Shown here in pieces: positions 1 through 5,843 of a DNA stretch of 10,352 nucleotides. This DNA comes from an uncultured Sulfitobacter sp. (GTDB taxonomy: Bacteria > Pseudomonadota > Alphaproteobacteria > Rhodobacterales > Rhodobacteraceae). The notes below the pieces were generated by a model. That model was given only the letters and a program-made list of their open reading frames with translations, was not told the DNA's origin and did no database searches. The DNA is taken from assembly GCA_937923365.1 (NCBI GenBank), contig CALAIJ010000208.1, positions 1 through 10,352 on the forward strand, in the 5' to 3' direction. Every line of letters begins with the position of its first letter. Position 1 is the stretch's first letter. The position numbers and the translations under genes are program-made.

Positions 1-497
1 CCGCAAGAGGCGGCCAGGATCGCCTTGGGCGTGCAATCATCGATCCGCACGGCCAGTTCATTGGCGGCAAATCCGCCGAATACAACCGAATGCACCGCCC
101 CGATGCGCGCGCAAGCCAGCATGGCGTCGATGGCCTCTGGCACCATGGGCATGTAGATGATGACGCGGTCGCCTTTGGTGACGCCTTGGGCCTGCATCGC
201 GCCGGCAAGGGCTGCGACACGGGTTTGCAATTCTCCATAGGTGATCTTGGTCTGGCTGCCGGTGATGGGGCTGTCGTGAATAAGGGCAAGCTGGTCGCCG
301 CGGCCCTGCTCCACATGGCGGTCGACAGCGTTGTAGCAGCCGTTGACCTGCGCATCCGCGTACCATTCATAAAGGCCTTCGCCCCGTTCGAACAATGCGC
401 GGCTGGGCGCTGTGTCCCAGTCGATCGCCTTGGCGGCGTCCATCCAGTAGCCTTCCGGATCTGACTGCCAGCGTGCGTATGTGTCGCGATATCCCAT
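1..497 (-). CDS. prpE: Propionyl-CoA synthetase, N-terminal part (cut by window edge)
   Basis: PrpE is a cytoplasmic AMP-forming acyl-CoA synthetase that activates propionate with ATP and CoA to propionyl-CoA. About 165 residues of an expected roughly 630 are visible, corresponding to the acetyl-CoA-synthetase N-terminal domain and the start of the AMP-binding domain. The opening MGYRDTYARWQSDPEGYW, then AIDWDTAPSRALFE, YNAVDRHVEQGRGDQ and VIIYMPMVPEAIDAMLACAR, followed by GAVHSVVFGGFAANELAVRI, read like PrpE rather than Acs, because Acs has a longer and different N-terminus. The ATG at 497-495 is preceded by a G-rich stretch (504-509 on this strand) that can serve as the ribosome site. The catalytic and nucleotide-binding motifs lie outside the window. 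The gene reads away from the rest of the window and has its own upstream region with a candidate operator. The PrpE versus Acs choice is likely but rests on the N-terminus alone. Confidence 0.9.
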   Translation of the reverse strand, partial: MGYRDTYARWQSDPEGYWMDAAKAIDWDTAPSRALFERGEGLYEWYADAQVNGCYNAVDRHVEQGRGDQLALIHDSPITGSQTKITYGELQTRVAALAGAMQAQGVTKGDRVIIYMPMVPEAIDAMLACARIGAVHSVVFGGFAANELAVRIDDCTPKAILAASC

Positions 498-812
498 GAT
501 CGTCCCCCCGTTTCCAACAGAGTTACGGCAGCGCGGGGGCAAGGGGCAAGAGCGGTGGCGGACCTGCGGTGAGATTTGGCAAATTTATTTGCTTGCGGTG
601 CTGGCCACGCGCAAAGAAGTTTTGCCCGCAGGTGGGGCAATCGCGTCTTGCGGCCTCTTGGCGGCGCGGGCCGCGGGGGTACCCTCGCGCGCAACACGGC
701 CTTAACACATTTGCGCTATCTGCTGAGAGCCCGCCGGAATTCCCCTTTGAATCTGGCAGTTTTCGTTTACGTCGTAAGACAGCAAGGCGCTTTGCCTTGA
801 GGAGCCCTGACC
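498..812. other. Intergenic region between divergent prpE and the MipA-like gene
   Basis: These 315 bases should carry both divergent promoters. I see no convincing gene, since the open frames here are short and lack family resemblance. It holds the AT-rich element at 576-595, described separately. It also has an inverted repeat TTGCCC/GGGCAA (622-627 and 635-640, 7-base loop) and a short palindrome TTACG-T-CGTAA (767-777) about 36 bases before the 813 start. I could not identify a clear sigma-70 promoter for the 813 gene. For prpE, a weak TTGCGC / CAAATA pair with a 17-base spacer can be read on the minus strand just at the AT-rich element, but it is not strong enough to call. Confidence 0.6.
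576..595 (-). promoter_or_regulatory. Candidate PccR/ScfR-like operator upstream of prpE
   Basis: An AT-rich island in GC-rich surroundings reads TTGGCAAA-TTTA-TTTGCTTG. It also contains a perfect inverted repeat, GCAAAT-TT-ATTTGC (579-592). It lies about 80 bases upstream of the prpE start. As I recall, the short-chain fatty acyl-CoA regulator PccR of Rhodobacter sphaeroides recognises paired TTTGCAAA boxes four bases apart. The first half here matches 7 of 8 positions and the second 5 of 8. The link to propionate metabolism makes this plausible, but the assignment is inference. Confidence 0.4.
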
Positions 813-1580
813 GTGCATACCCCTGCCTATCTTGCGTTGATTCCTGCCGCTGCGCTGGCCGCGACGCCGGTTGCGGCCGAAGAGCGGTATTTCAACTTTG
901 CCATCAAAGGCGGGCTAGACACGCGCAACGACTATCCCGGATCGTCCGGGTACAGGACAGCACCGGCGCTGAACCTGACCTTTGGCGCGTTGCGCTGGGG
1001 GGCGGTTGATATCGGCAACGGGATTGGCGCGGTGCCCCAGAACGGTCTGGCGCTGGGCGGTGCATTTGCCGTGCGTGGCAGCCGCAGTGCTGCCGAAAAC
1101 CCCGAATTGGCCGGATTGGCTGACATTGATGCCGCGCTGGAGCTTGGCGTGAACCTGACCTACCGCGAAAGCAACTGGCTGGTCTTTGGTGAGGTCCGTC
1201 AGGGCTTTGGCGGGCATGAAGGCGCGGTAGGGACGCTGGGGGGCGATCTGGTGTTTCGCCCCAGCGACCGGTTGACTGTAACGGCCGGACCGCGCCTGAA
1301 CTTTGGCGATGCGGATTTTGCCCAAACCTACTTTGGTGTCAGCACGGCAGAGGCGGGGCGCTCTGCATATGGTGCGTTTGACGCGGACGGCGGTCTGCTG
1401 GGCATGGGCTTTCAGGTGGGGGCGACCTACGCCTTGGACGAAAGCTGGGCCGTGGAAGGGGCGGTGCGCTATGAGCGTCTGAAAAACGATGCGGCGCGCA
1501 GCCCGATCACCACGGCGGGCTCTGACGATCAATGGAGCGTGAACATAGGCCTCAGCCGCGCCTTTACCCTGCGGTTCTGA
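813..1580 (+). CDS. MipA/OmpV family outer-membrane protein
   Basis: This is a 255-residue exported protein predicted to form an outer-membrane beta-barrel. Residues 1-22 form a Sec signal peptide with cleavage after TPVAA and a mature start at EERYFNF. The remainder shows alternating hydrophobic/polar strands separated by Gly/Asp turns, such as GLDTRNDYPGSSGYRTAP near the mature N-terminus, LVFGEVRQGFGGHEG and LTVTAGPRLNFGDADF in the middle, and a final barrel strand ending in Phe (SVNIGLSRAFTLRF). The pattern of a GL..RNDYPGS.gY opening, a central gGHEG and a C-terminal aromatic is that of MipA/OmpV proteins. MipA of E. coli was linked to murein-synthesis complexes, but most members are uncharacterised, so no precise role is claimed. 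The start is a GTG chosen because AGGAG (800-804) sits 8 bases upstream and the signal peptide begins there. Both neighbours appear to have separate promoters, so it is probably monocistronic. Confidence 0.85.
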   Translation: MHTPAYLALIPAAALAATPVAAEERYFNFAIKGGLDTRNDYPGSSGYRTAPALNLTFGALRWGAVDIGNGIGAVPQNGLALGGAFAVRGSRSAAENPELAGLADIDAALELGVNLTYRESNWLVFGEVRQGFGGHEGAVGTLGGDLVFRPSDRLTVTAGPRLNFGDADFAQTYFGVSTAEAGRSAYGAFDADGGLLGMGFQVGATYALDESWAVEGAVRYERLKNDAARSPITTAGSDDQWSVNIGLSRAFTLRF

Positions 1581-1593
1581 CATCGGCTGCACC

Positions 1594-1638
1594 GTTTCGC
1601 TGGGCGGGGACATCCCGACGTGGAAACAGAGTTTTTCT
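1594..1638 (+). terminator. Possible weak intrinsic terminator after the MipA-like gene
   Basis: An interrupted stem can be drawn with GTTTC (1594-1598) pairing to GAAAC (1623-1627). Inside it, CGGG (1605-1608) pairs to CCCG (1614-1617). It is followed within a few bases by a T-rich run (1632-1638). The stem is imperfect, so this is only a candidate. Its position just after the stop codon supports the call. Confidence 0.3.
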
Positions 1639-1668
1639 ACAAATGCAGGTTGTAGTGCCCGCCCCCCT

Positions 1669-1707
1669 TTGGCATCCTCACACCAAGATCGCTAAAATGT
1701 GATTTTA
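1669..1707 (+). promoter_or_regulatory. Predicted promoter with overlapping palindrome for the 1737 gene
   Basis: A sigma-70-like pair, TTGGCA (1669-1674) and TAAAAT (1693-1698), has an 18-base spacer and would start transcription near 1705, giving a leader of about 30 bases. The -10 box is also the left arm of a perfect inverted repeat, TAAAAT-GTG-ATTTTA (1693-1707), so a protein bound there would cover the start site. The promoter reading is reasonable. The operator reading is speculation. Confidence 0.42.
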
Positions 1708-1736
1708 AGTGTCTGTAAGTTCTGGGGATTTAGCCA

Positions 1737-2204
1737 ATGAAATTTTTGTCACTCCTTGCCGCCGCCGGTATCGCACTTTCCGTGGGGGCAGGCGATGTCT
1801 CTGCAAACGAAGTGCTGTCCGGCAAAGCGCTGGAAAAACGTCTGACCAACACGCAAATGACGCTCAAGCCTGTGGGCCGCAAGCTGCGCAAAGGGGAGGC
1901 CACGCGCCATATCATCAAGCTGCTGCCAACCGGTGAAGCCACGTGGGAGACCAACGGTCAATACGCTCGCGAAGGTCACTGGCACTGGCGCATCCGCGGC
2001 AATCTGGTCTGCTTTGAGAACGCCAACAAGCGGTTCATCGACAAACGCGCCCGTGAGCGCGGCCAGAAAATCCGCAAGCGCGGCAAATATGACAACTGCA
2101 GCGTGCTGGGCCTCAAGGGGGACCGCGTGACGATGTACGCGCCTCAGGGGGCGTTTAACAAGAACTGGGCGCTCACCGGTCGGATCAAATCTATCTGGCC
2201 CTAA
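1737..2204 (+). CDS. Small basic secreted protein of unknown function
   Basis: This is a 155-residue protein with a clear Sec signal peptide (MKFLSLLAAAGIALSVGA, predicted cleavage after Ala23 in DVSA-NE). The mature part is strongly basic, with a run of Lys/Arg at residues 98-117 (NKRFIDKRARERGQKIRKRG). It holds two cysteines, Cys92 in GNLVCFE and Cys121 in YDNCSVL, that could form a periplasmic disulfide. The GHWHWRIRGNLVC segment (residues 80-92) resembles the 'G-x-W ... G-x-x-C' pattern seen in several small periplasmic families of lipocalin-like or DUF type, but I do not recognise a specific family. The ATG at 1737 follows GGGGA at 1724-1728 with 8 bases of spacing and begins the signal peptide directly. 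The gene has its own promoter and a strong terminator, so it looks monocistronic. Function unknown; that it is a real gene is well supported. Confidence 0.75.
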   Translation: MKFLSLLAAAGIALSVGAGDVSANEVLSGKALEKRLTNTQMTLKPVGRKLRKGEATRHIIKLLPTGEATWETNGQYAREGHWHWRIRGNLVCFENANKRFIDKRARERGQKIRKRGKYDNCSVLGLKGDRVTMYAPQGAFNKNWALTGRIKSIWP

Positions 2205-2223
2205 GGCCTTGTTATAAATGACG

Positions 2224-2261
2224 AAAAGGGGGCCATGCTTTTGCCAAGCGTGGCCCTTTTT
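2224..2261. terminator. Strong bidirectional intrinsic terminator
   Basis: The stem GGGCCATGC (2230-2238) pairs with GCGTGGCCC (2248-2256), with one G-T pair and a 9-base loop. It is flanked by AAAA (2224-2227) and TTTTT (2257-2261), so a U-tract follows the hairpin on either strand. It lies between the stop codons of convergent genes (2204 plus, 2266 minus) and should end both transcripts. Confidence 0.88.
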
Positions 2262-2265
2262 GCGT

Positions 2266-3009
2266 TCACAGCTGGATATGGATGTGATCGTCATGCCGTG
2301 CGGCGCGGCAGCCTTGGAACCGGATCTTGCTGCTGAGGATGCCTGCGCGCTGCGCCAGATGCGGCTCTATCAGGATTTTGGCCACGTCTGGATCTGCCGA
2401 CAAATGGCGCAGCGCCGCCGCAAGCCGCGGAATGTCGGGCCGGTAGTCGGGCAGCAAAGTCTGCAGCACATTGAAATCCCAGCGCAAATCATCCCAGCGG
2501 GCAGGGCAGGCGCTGGGTCCCGCCGCATAGCCCCAATAGCCAAGCGGAGATTTGGATGCACCGGCCAGATAGTGCCCCGCTGGGTCCTGCCAGTAAAGCG
2601 CCAGATCCAGCTTGTCTCCGTCATCATGGCTCAGGTGCGGCAACAGCGGAAACCCGTCGAAAAACGGGAAATTCCCGTCCAGCGCGCGGGTTTGGGTGCC
2701 GGCATGGGCCGTGGCCATATAAACGGACAAATCCATGGCGATCTGCTGCATCTCGGGGGCGACATACTGCCGGTTCAGCGCGCAGAGCAGTGGCGTCTGC
2801 ATCTTAAGCGGGCCGCTTGAAAAACACGGCAGCGGCACGCGGCCCCCCAGCGGCGCGAGGGTGAAAGCCGCAATACCCAACGCGGCATAGCTCAGCACGA
2901 ACGCAAGAATACGCCTGCGAAACCCCAAAGCGACCAGATAGGCCAGCCCACCCAATTGCGTCAGCACCGTCAGCAGCGCCACCAAAGCCAGATGGCGCAG
3001 CATCCTCAT
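2266..3009 (-). CDS. Membrane-anchored LAS-type (M15/M74-like) putative metallopeptidase
   Basis: This is a 247-residue protein with two N-terminal hydrophobic segments (about residues 5-27 and 33-53), probably placing the rest in the periplasm. The soluble part carries what looks like the zinc signature of LAS peptidases (D-Ala-D-Ala peptidase and MepA-like endopeptidases). One part is H128-x6-D135 within PHLSHDDGDKLDLALYW. The other is a C-terminal H242-x-H244 in RHDDHIHIQL, the last residues of the protein. An Arg/Cys-containing KIRFQGCRAARHDD segment leads into the last motif. If active, it would cleave peptide cross-links or D-amino-acid-containing bonds in murein, but substrate and activity are inferred from motifs only. 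Its ATG overlaps the maeB stop (ATGA, 3009-3006), so it is translated from the maeB mRNA and coupled to it. A second ATG two codons in is possible. It ends at the 2224-2261 terminator. It would commonly be annotated as hypothetical. Confidence 0.7.
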   Translation of the reverse strand: MRMLRHLALVALLTVLTQLGGLAYLVALGFRRRILAFVLSYAALGIAAFTLAPLGGRVPLPCFSSGPLKMQTPLLCALNRQYVAPEMQQIAMDLSVYMATAHAGTQTRALDGNFPFFDGFPLLPHLSHDDGDKLDLALYWQDPAGHYLAGASKSPLGYWGYAAGPSACPARWDDLRWDFNVLQTLLPDYRPDIPRLAAALRHLSADPDVAKILIEPHLAQRAGILSSKIRFQGCRAARHDDHIHIQL

Positions 3010-5279
3010 CCGTATTGGGCCACCGGCGTGCCTGCGATGGCGGCCACATTCAGTAATCCACGTGGCGTGATGGAGGGCGACACGATATGCGCGCGGTTGC
3101 CCATCCCCATGAGGATTGGGCCAACTTCCAAGCCGCCGCCCTTCATTTTCAATATGTTACGCACGCCAGAGGCCGCATCGGCATGGGCAAAGATCAGCAC
3201 GTTTGCCGCCCCCTCCATGCGGTTGGATGGCAGCAGCCGTGCCCGCAATTCAGGGTCCAGCGCGGTGTCGATGTTCATCTCGCCTTCATAGGCAAAGTCG
3301 GTTTCGGCGGCGTCGAGCATGGCAATCGCGGCGCGCAGGCGCCCGCCCGTCCCGTCACCCTGATTGCCGAATTGCGACTGGCTGCAAAAGGCGATCTTGG
3401 GCTCGATCCCGAAACGGCGCACGTGGCGCGCAGCCCCGATGGCGATCTCGACGATCTGATCCGGCGTGGGGTGCAAATGCACATGGGTGTCCGCGATGAA
3501 AAGTGGCCCGTCTTCGAGGATCATCATGCTGAGCGCGCCATCGGGGCGCAGCCCGTCGCGGCCCAAAACCTGCTGCACATAGTTCAGATGCCAGCGGAAT
3601 TCGCCGAATGTGCCGCAGATCAGGCTGTCGGCCTCACCGCGATGCACCATGACCGCGCCGATGGCCGTCGAATTGGTGCGCATGATCGCCCGCGCAATAT
3701 CGGGGGAGACACCGCGACGGCACAAAAGACCGTGATAGGTTTCCCAGTAATCGCGGTAACGGGGGTCGTTCTCGGGGTTTACCAGATCGACGTTGTCGCC
3801 CAACCGCAGCGTCAGACCGGCCTTTTCGATCCGGTGTTCGATCACCTCGGGGCGGCCTATCAGGATAGGGCGCTCTATGGTTTCTTCGATGATGGCTTGG
3901 GCGGCGCGCAACACGCGTTCGTCCTCGCCCTCGGCAAAGACCAGACGGCGCGGCGAGGCGCGGGCGGCTTCGAACACAGGCCGCATGAAGAGTGCGGATT
4001 TGAAAACCGACCCGTCCAGTTTTTCGCGGTAGGCTTCCAGATCGTCGATGGGGCGGGTGGCCACGCCCGTCTCCATCGCGGCCTGCGCCACGGCAGAGGA
4101 CACCACGCCGATCAGACGCGGATCAAAGGGCTTGGGGATCAGATAATCGGGCCCGAACGTCAGCTCTTCGCCTTGATAGGCGGCGGCGGCCTCGGCGCTT
4201 GTGGTTTCGCGCGCAAGGGCCGCGATCCCGTCGATGCAGGCCAGCTTCATCTCGTCGTTGATGGTGGTGGCACCCACGTCCAGCGCCCCGCGGAAGATAA
4301 AGGGAAAGCACAGTACGTTATTGACTTGATTGGGAAAATCGGATCGCCCGGTGGCGATGATTGCGCCCGGCGCCACGTCGCGCGCGAGGTCCGGCAGGAT
4401 TTCCGGCGTGGGGTTTGCCAGCGCAAAGATGATCGGATCCTTGGCCATCTTCGCCACCATTTCCGGCGTCAACACCCCGGGACCAGAGAGGCCCAGAAAA
4501 AGGTCGGCATCCGGGATCACATCCTCCAGAGTGCGCAGGTCAGAGGCTTGCGCATACTCCGATTTGATCGGGTTCATATCCTCGACACGGCCCTCATACA
4601 CCAGCCCGTTGATGTCACATAGCCAGACATTTTCGCGCCGCACGCCCAGCTTCAGCAGCATGTTCAGGCAGGCAATGCCCGCCGCCCCGCCACCGGTAGA
4701 GACGATCTTGATATCCTCGAACTTTTTGCCCGCGATCCGCAGGGCATTGGTGGCCGCGGCCCCCACAACGATGGCAGTGCCGTGCTGGTCGTCATGGAAA
4801 ACGGGGATATTCATCCGCTCGCGGCAAAGTCGTTCAACGGTAAAGCAATCTGGCGCTTTGATGTCCTCAAGGTTGATCGCGCCAAAGGAAGGCTCCATCG
4901 CGCAGACAATATCAGCGAGCTTTTCAGGATCGGACTGGTCCAGTTCAATATCAAAGCAATCGATGTTGGCGAACTTCTTGAACAGGACGGCCTTGCCCTC
5001 CATCACTGGTTTGGAGGCCAGCGCACCGATGTTGCCCAGGCCCAGAACAGCGGTGCCATTGGTGACAACGGCCACAAGGTTGGCGCGCGCTGTGAACCTT
5101 GCTGCATTGGCCGGATCGTCCTTGATCTCCAGACAGGCCTCCGCGACGCCGGGGCTGTAAGCCCGTGCCAGATCGCGACCATTTGCCAAGGGTTTGGTGG
5201 CGCGAACTTCCAGCTTACCGGGGCGCGGAAACTCGTGGTAGTCAAGCGCTGCCTGCCGCAGGTTGGGCGTATCGTTCAT
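3006..5279 (-). CDS. maeB: NADP-dependent malic enzyme with phosphotransacetylase-like C-terminal domain
   Basis: MaeB oxidatively decarboxylates malate to pyruvate and CO2 while reducing NADP+, supplying NADPH and pyruvate in the cytoplasm. The 757 residues match the large two-domain form. The malic N-terminal domain (about 10-160) has YSPGVAEACLEI with the conserved Tyr41, then GLGNIGALASKPVMEGKAVLFKKFANID split across residues 80-107. NLEDIKAP (136-143) and FHDDQHGTA (161-169) supply acidic metal ligands. The nucleotide-binding fold starts at STGGGAAGIACLN (194-206), and ALANPTPEI and GRSDFPNQVNNVLCFPFIFR follow. From about residue 430 a phosphotransacetylase-like region begins with RRLVFAEGEDERVLRAAQ (444-461). 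In this family that domain is generally regulatory, sensing acetyl-CoA-type metabolites, rather than catalytic. The ATG at 5279 has GGAAGG (5293-5288) 8 bases upstream. It is the first gene of a two-gene transcript with the LAS-like protein. Long plus-strand frames across it are antisense shadows. Confidence 0.96.
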   Translation of the reverse strand: MNDTPNLRQAALDYHEFPRPGKLEVRATKPLANGRDLARAYSPGVAEACLEIKDDPANAARFTARANLVAVVTNGTAVLGLGNIGALASKPVMEGKAVLFKKFANIDCFDIELDQSDPEKLADIVCAMEPSFGAINLEDIKAPDCFTVERLCRERMNIPVFHDDQHGTAIVVGAAATNALRIAGKKFEDIKIVSTGGGAAGIACLNMLLKLGVRRENVWLCDINGLVYEGRVEDMNPIKSEYAQASDLRTLEDVIPDADLFLGLSGPGVLTPEMVAKMAKDPIIFALANPTPEILPDLARDVAPGAIIATGRSDFPNQVNNVLCFPFIFRGALDVGATTINDEMKLACIDGIAALARETTSAEAAAAYQGEELTFGPDYLIPKPFDPRLIGVVSSAVAQAAMETGVATRPIDDLEAYREKLDGSVFKSALFMRPVFEAARASPRRLVFAEGEDERVLRAAQAIIEETIERPILIGRPEVIEHRIEKAGLTLRLGDNVDLVNPENDPRYRDYWETYHGLLCRRGVSPDIARAIMRTNSTAIGAVMVHRGEADSLICGTFGEFRWHLNYVQQVLGRDGLRPDGALSMMILEDGPLFIADTHVHLHPTPDQIVEIAIGAARHVRRFGIEPKIAFCSQSQFGNQGDGTGGRLRAAIAMLDAAETDFAYEGEMNIDTALDPELRARLLPSNRMEGAANVLIFAHADAASGVRNILKMKGGGLEVGPILMGMGNRAHIVSPSITPRGLLNVAAIAGTPVAQYG

Positions 5280-5299
5280 AGTACTGGCCTTCCGTTCGG

Positions 5300-5329
5300 A
5301 TTATAGTTTAGTATTAAACTACACTGCAA
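5300..5329 (-). promoter_or_regulatory. Near-consensus maeB promoter
   Basis: Reading the minus strand, TTGCAG (5329-5324) and a perfect TATAAT (5305-5300) are separated by 18 bases. The expected start of transcription, near 5293, leaves only about 14 bases of leader, just enough for the GGAAGG ribosome site. The spacer is occupied almost entirely by the palindrome at 5304-5321, implying control by repression. Confidence 0.7.
5304..5321. promoter_or_regulatory. Palindromic operator inside the maeB promoter
   Basis: TAGTTTAGTATTAAACTA is a perfect inverted repeat with 7-base arms and a 4-base centre. It fills the -35/-10 spacer and touches the -10 box of maeB, so a bound dimer would block RNA polymerase. 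AT-rich palindromes of this size and spacing are typical of winged-helix dimers such as MarR or GntR family repressors. The regulator itself is not in the window and its identity is unknown. It may also influence the divergent cdd promoter, since it overlaps the candidate -35 there. Confidence 0.6.
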
Positions 5330-5342
5330 TTCGCGATATCAC
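5314..5342 (+). promoter_or_regulatory. Weak candidate promoter for the cdd-deoA-deoB-upp operon
   Basis: TTAAAC (5314-5319) and TATCAC (5337-5342) with a 17-base spacer form a poor but possible sigma-70 promoter, starting near 5349. Its -35 lies in the right arm of the maeB operator. The boxes are well short of consensus, so another start further downstream is possible. Confidence 0.28.
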
Positions 5343-5353
5343 TGATTTTCCAA

Positions 5354-5428
5354 AGGGTACAACCCTAAGGGGGAAAAATGAACACGTTTTGCCGCTCGTA
5401 TCTTGGAGCATAGTTTTTTATAGATACG
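5354..5428 (+). promoter_or_regulatory. Structured cdd leader with alternative hairpins
   Basis: Three short stems can be drawn in the presumed leader. AGGGT-ACA-ACCCT (5354-5366) lies just before a strong ribosome site. GCTC (5394-5397) pairs with GAGC (5406-5409), four bases before six T residues (5414-5419). CGTATC (5397-5402) pairs with GATACG (5423-5428), ending just before the cdd ribosome site. The second and third share base 5397 and interleave, so they cannot form together. This layout resembles an attenuator or translational switch, but the stems are short and no known riboswitch is recognised. Confidence 0.3.
5378..5413 (+). CDS. Possible 11-residue leader peptide upstream of cdd
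   Basis: A tiny frame encoding MNTFCRSYLGA runs from ATG 5378 to TAG 5411-5413. It is preceded by an excellent ribosome site, AAGGGGG (5367-5373), 4 to 5 bases from the ATG. Its codons run through the 5' arms of both alternative leader hairpins, and its stop sits just before a run of six T residues. It has no obvious run of regulatory codons, so if it acts, ribosome occupancy rather than amino-acid sensing is the likelier mechanism. It could be chance. Confidence 0.3.
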   Translation: MNTFCRSYLGA

Positions 5429-5442
5429 GTAAAGGGGGCGCT

Positions 5443-5838
5443 ATGGCGACTGATTTAGGGATACTGGCACGCGAGGTGCGTGAAAACGCACATGCGCCGT
5501 ACTCCGGCTTTAAGGTCGGGGCGGCTGTGCGCACGCGTGCGGGCGATACCTTTGCAGGCTGCAATGTTGAAAATGCGGCCTACCCCGAAGGCACCTGCGC
5601 AGAGGCAGGCGCGATTGCCGCGATGGTGGCCGCCGGCGCGCGCGAGATTACGCAAGCCTTCGTCATCGCCGACAGCCCGCGCCCCGTACCGCCCTGTGGT
5701 GGCTGCCGCCAAAAGCTGGCAGAGTTTGCCGCCGCGGATGTGGTCGTCATACTTGCCACACTGGACGGGCAGGAACAGCACACCACCGTCGGTGCATTGC
5801 TGCCCGGCGCATTCGCCGCCAAAGACATGGAAAGCTGA
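5443..5838 (+). CDS. cdd: Cytidine deaminase
   Basis: Cdd hydrolytically deaminates cytidine and deoxycytidine to uridine and deoxyuridine in the cytoplasm. The 131-residue length is that of the homotetrameric, single-domain class. Substrate-binding CNVENAAYPEGTCAEAGAI starts at Cys40. The catalytic Glu54 and zinc ligand Cys52 form the CAE motif, and the other two zinc ligands are Cys85 and Cys88 in PPCGGCRQKL. The frame stays open upstream to 5263, but that would add residues antisense to maeB and through the promoter region. The ATG at 5443 is preceded by AAAGGGGG (5431-5438) and gives the standard N-terminus MATDLGILAREVRENAHAPYS in two parts, so it is taken as the start. It is the first gene of the salvage operon, with deoA only 5 bases downstream. 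Confidence 0.95.
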   Translation: MATDLGILAREVRENAHAPYSGFKVGAAVRTRAGDTFAGCNVENAAYPEGTCAEAGAIAAMVAAGAREITQAFVIADSPRPVPPCGGCRQKLAEFAAADVVVILATLDGQEQHTTVGALLPGAFAAKDMES

Positions 5839-5843
5839 CCGCC

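Noticed and set aside
622..640. TTGCCC/GGGCAA inverted repeat as a terminator or operator
   Set aside because: It lies between divergent genes with no U-tract, and 6-base GC-rich repeats are common by chance here. It is noted only in the intergenic description.
498..812. Short open frames between prpE and the MipA-like gene (for example 481-705 and 569-1009 plus)
   Set aside because: There is no ribosome site or protein resemblance; the frames run into flanking genes in the wrong phase and look like composition artefacts.
915..1613. 232-codon minus-strand frame opposite the MipA-like gene
   Set aside because: The plus-strand frame has a signal peptide, ribosome site and barrel pattern; the opposite frame has none of these.
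2218..2820. 200-codon plus-strand frame starting inside the terminator
   Set aside because: It begins within the 2224-2261 terminator hairpin and is antisense to the LAS-like protein. The protein sequence is unrecognisable.
3087..4622. 511-codon open frame on the plus strand
   Set aside because: It lies wholly antisense to maeB, whose motifs are unmistakable. Its translation has no recognisable domain and reflects GC-rich codon composition.
5263..5442. N-terminal extension of cytidine deaminase by 60 residues
   Set aside because: The extension runs through the maeB start and both promoters. The ATG at 5443 has a good ribosome site and gives the family's usual length.
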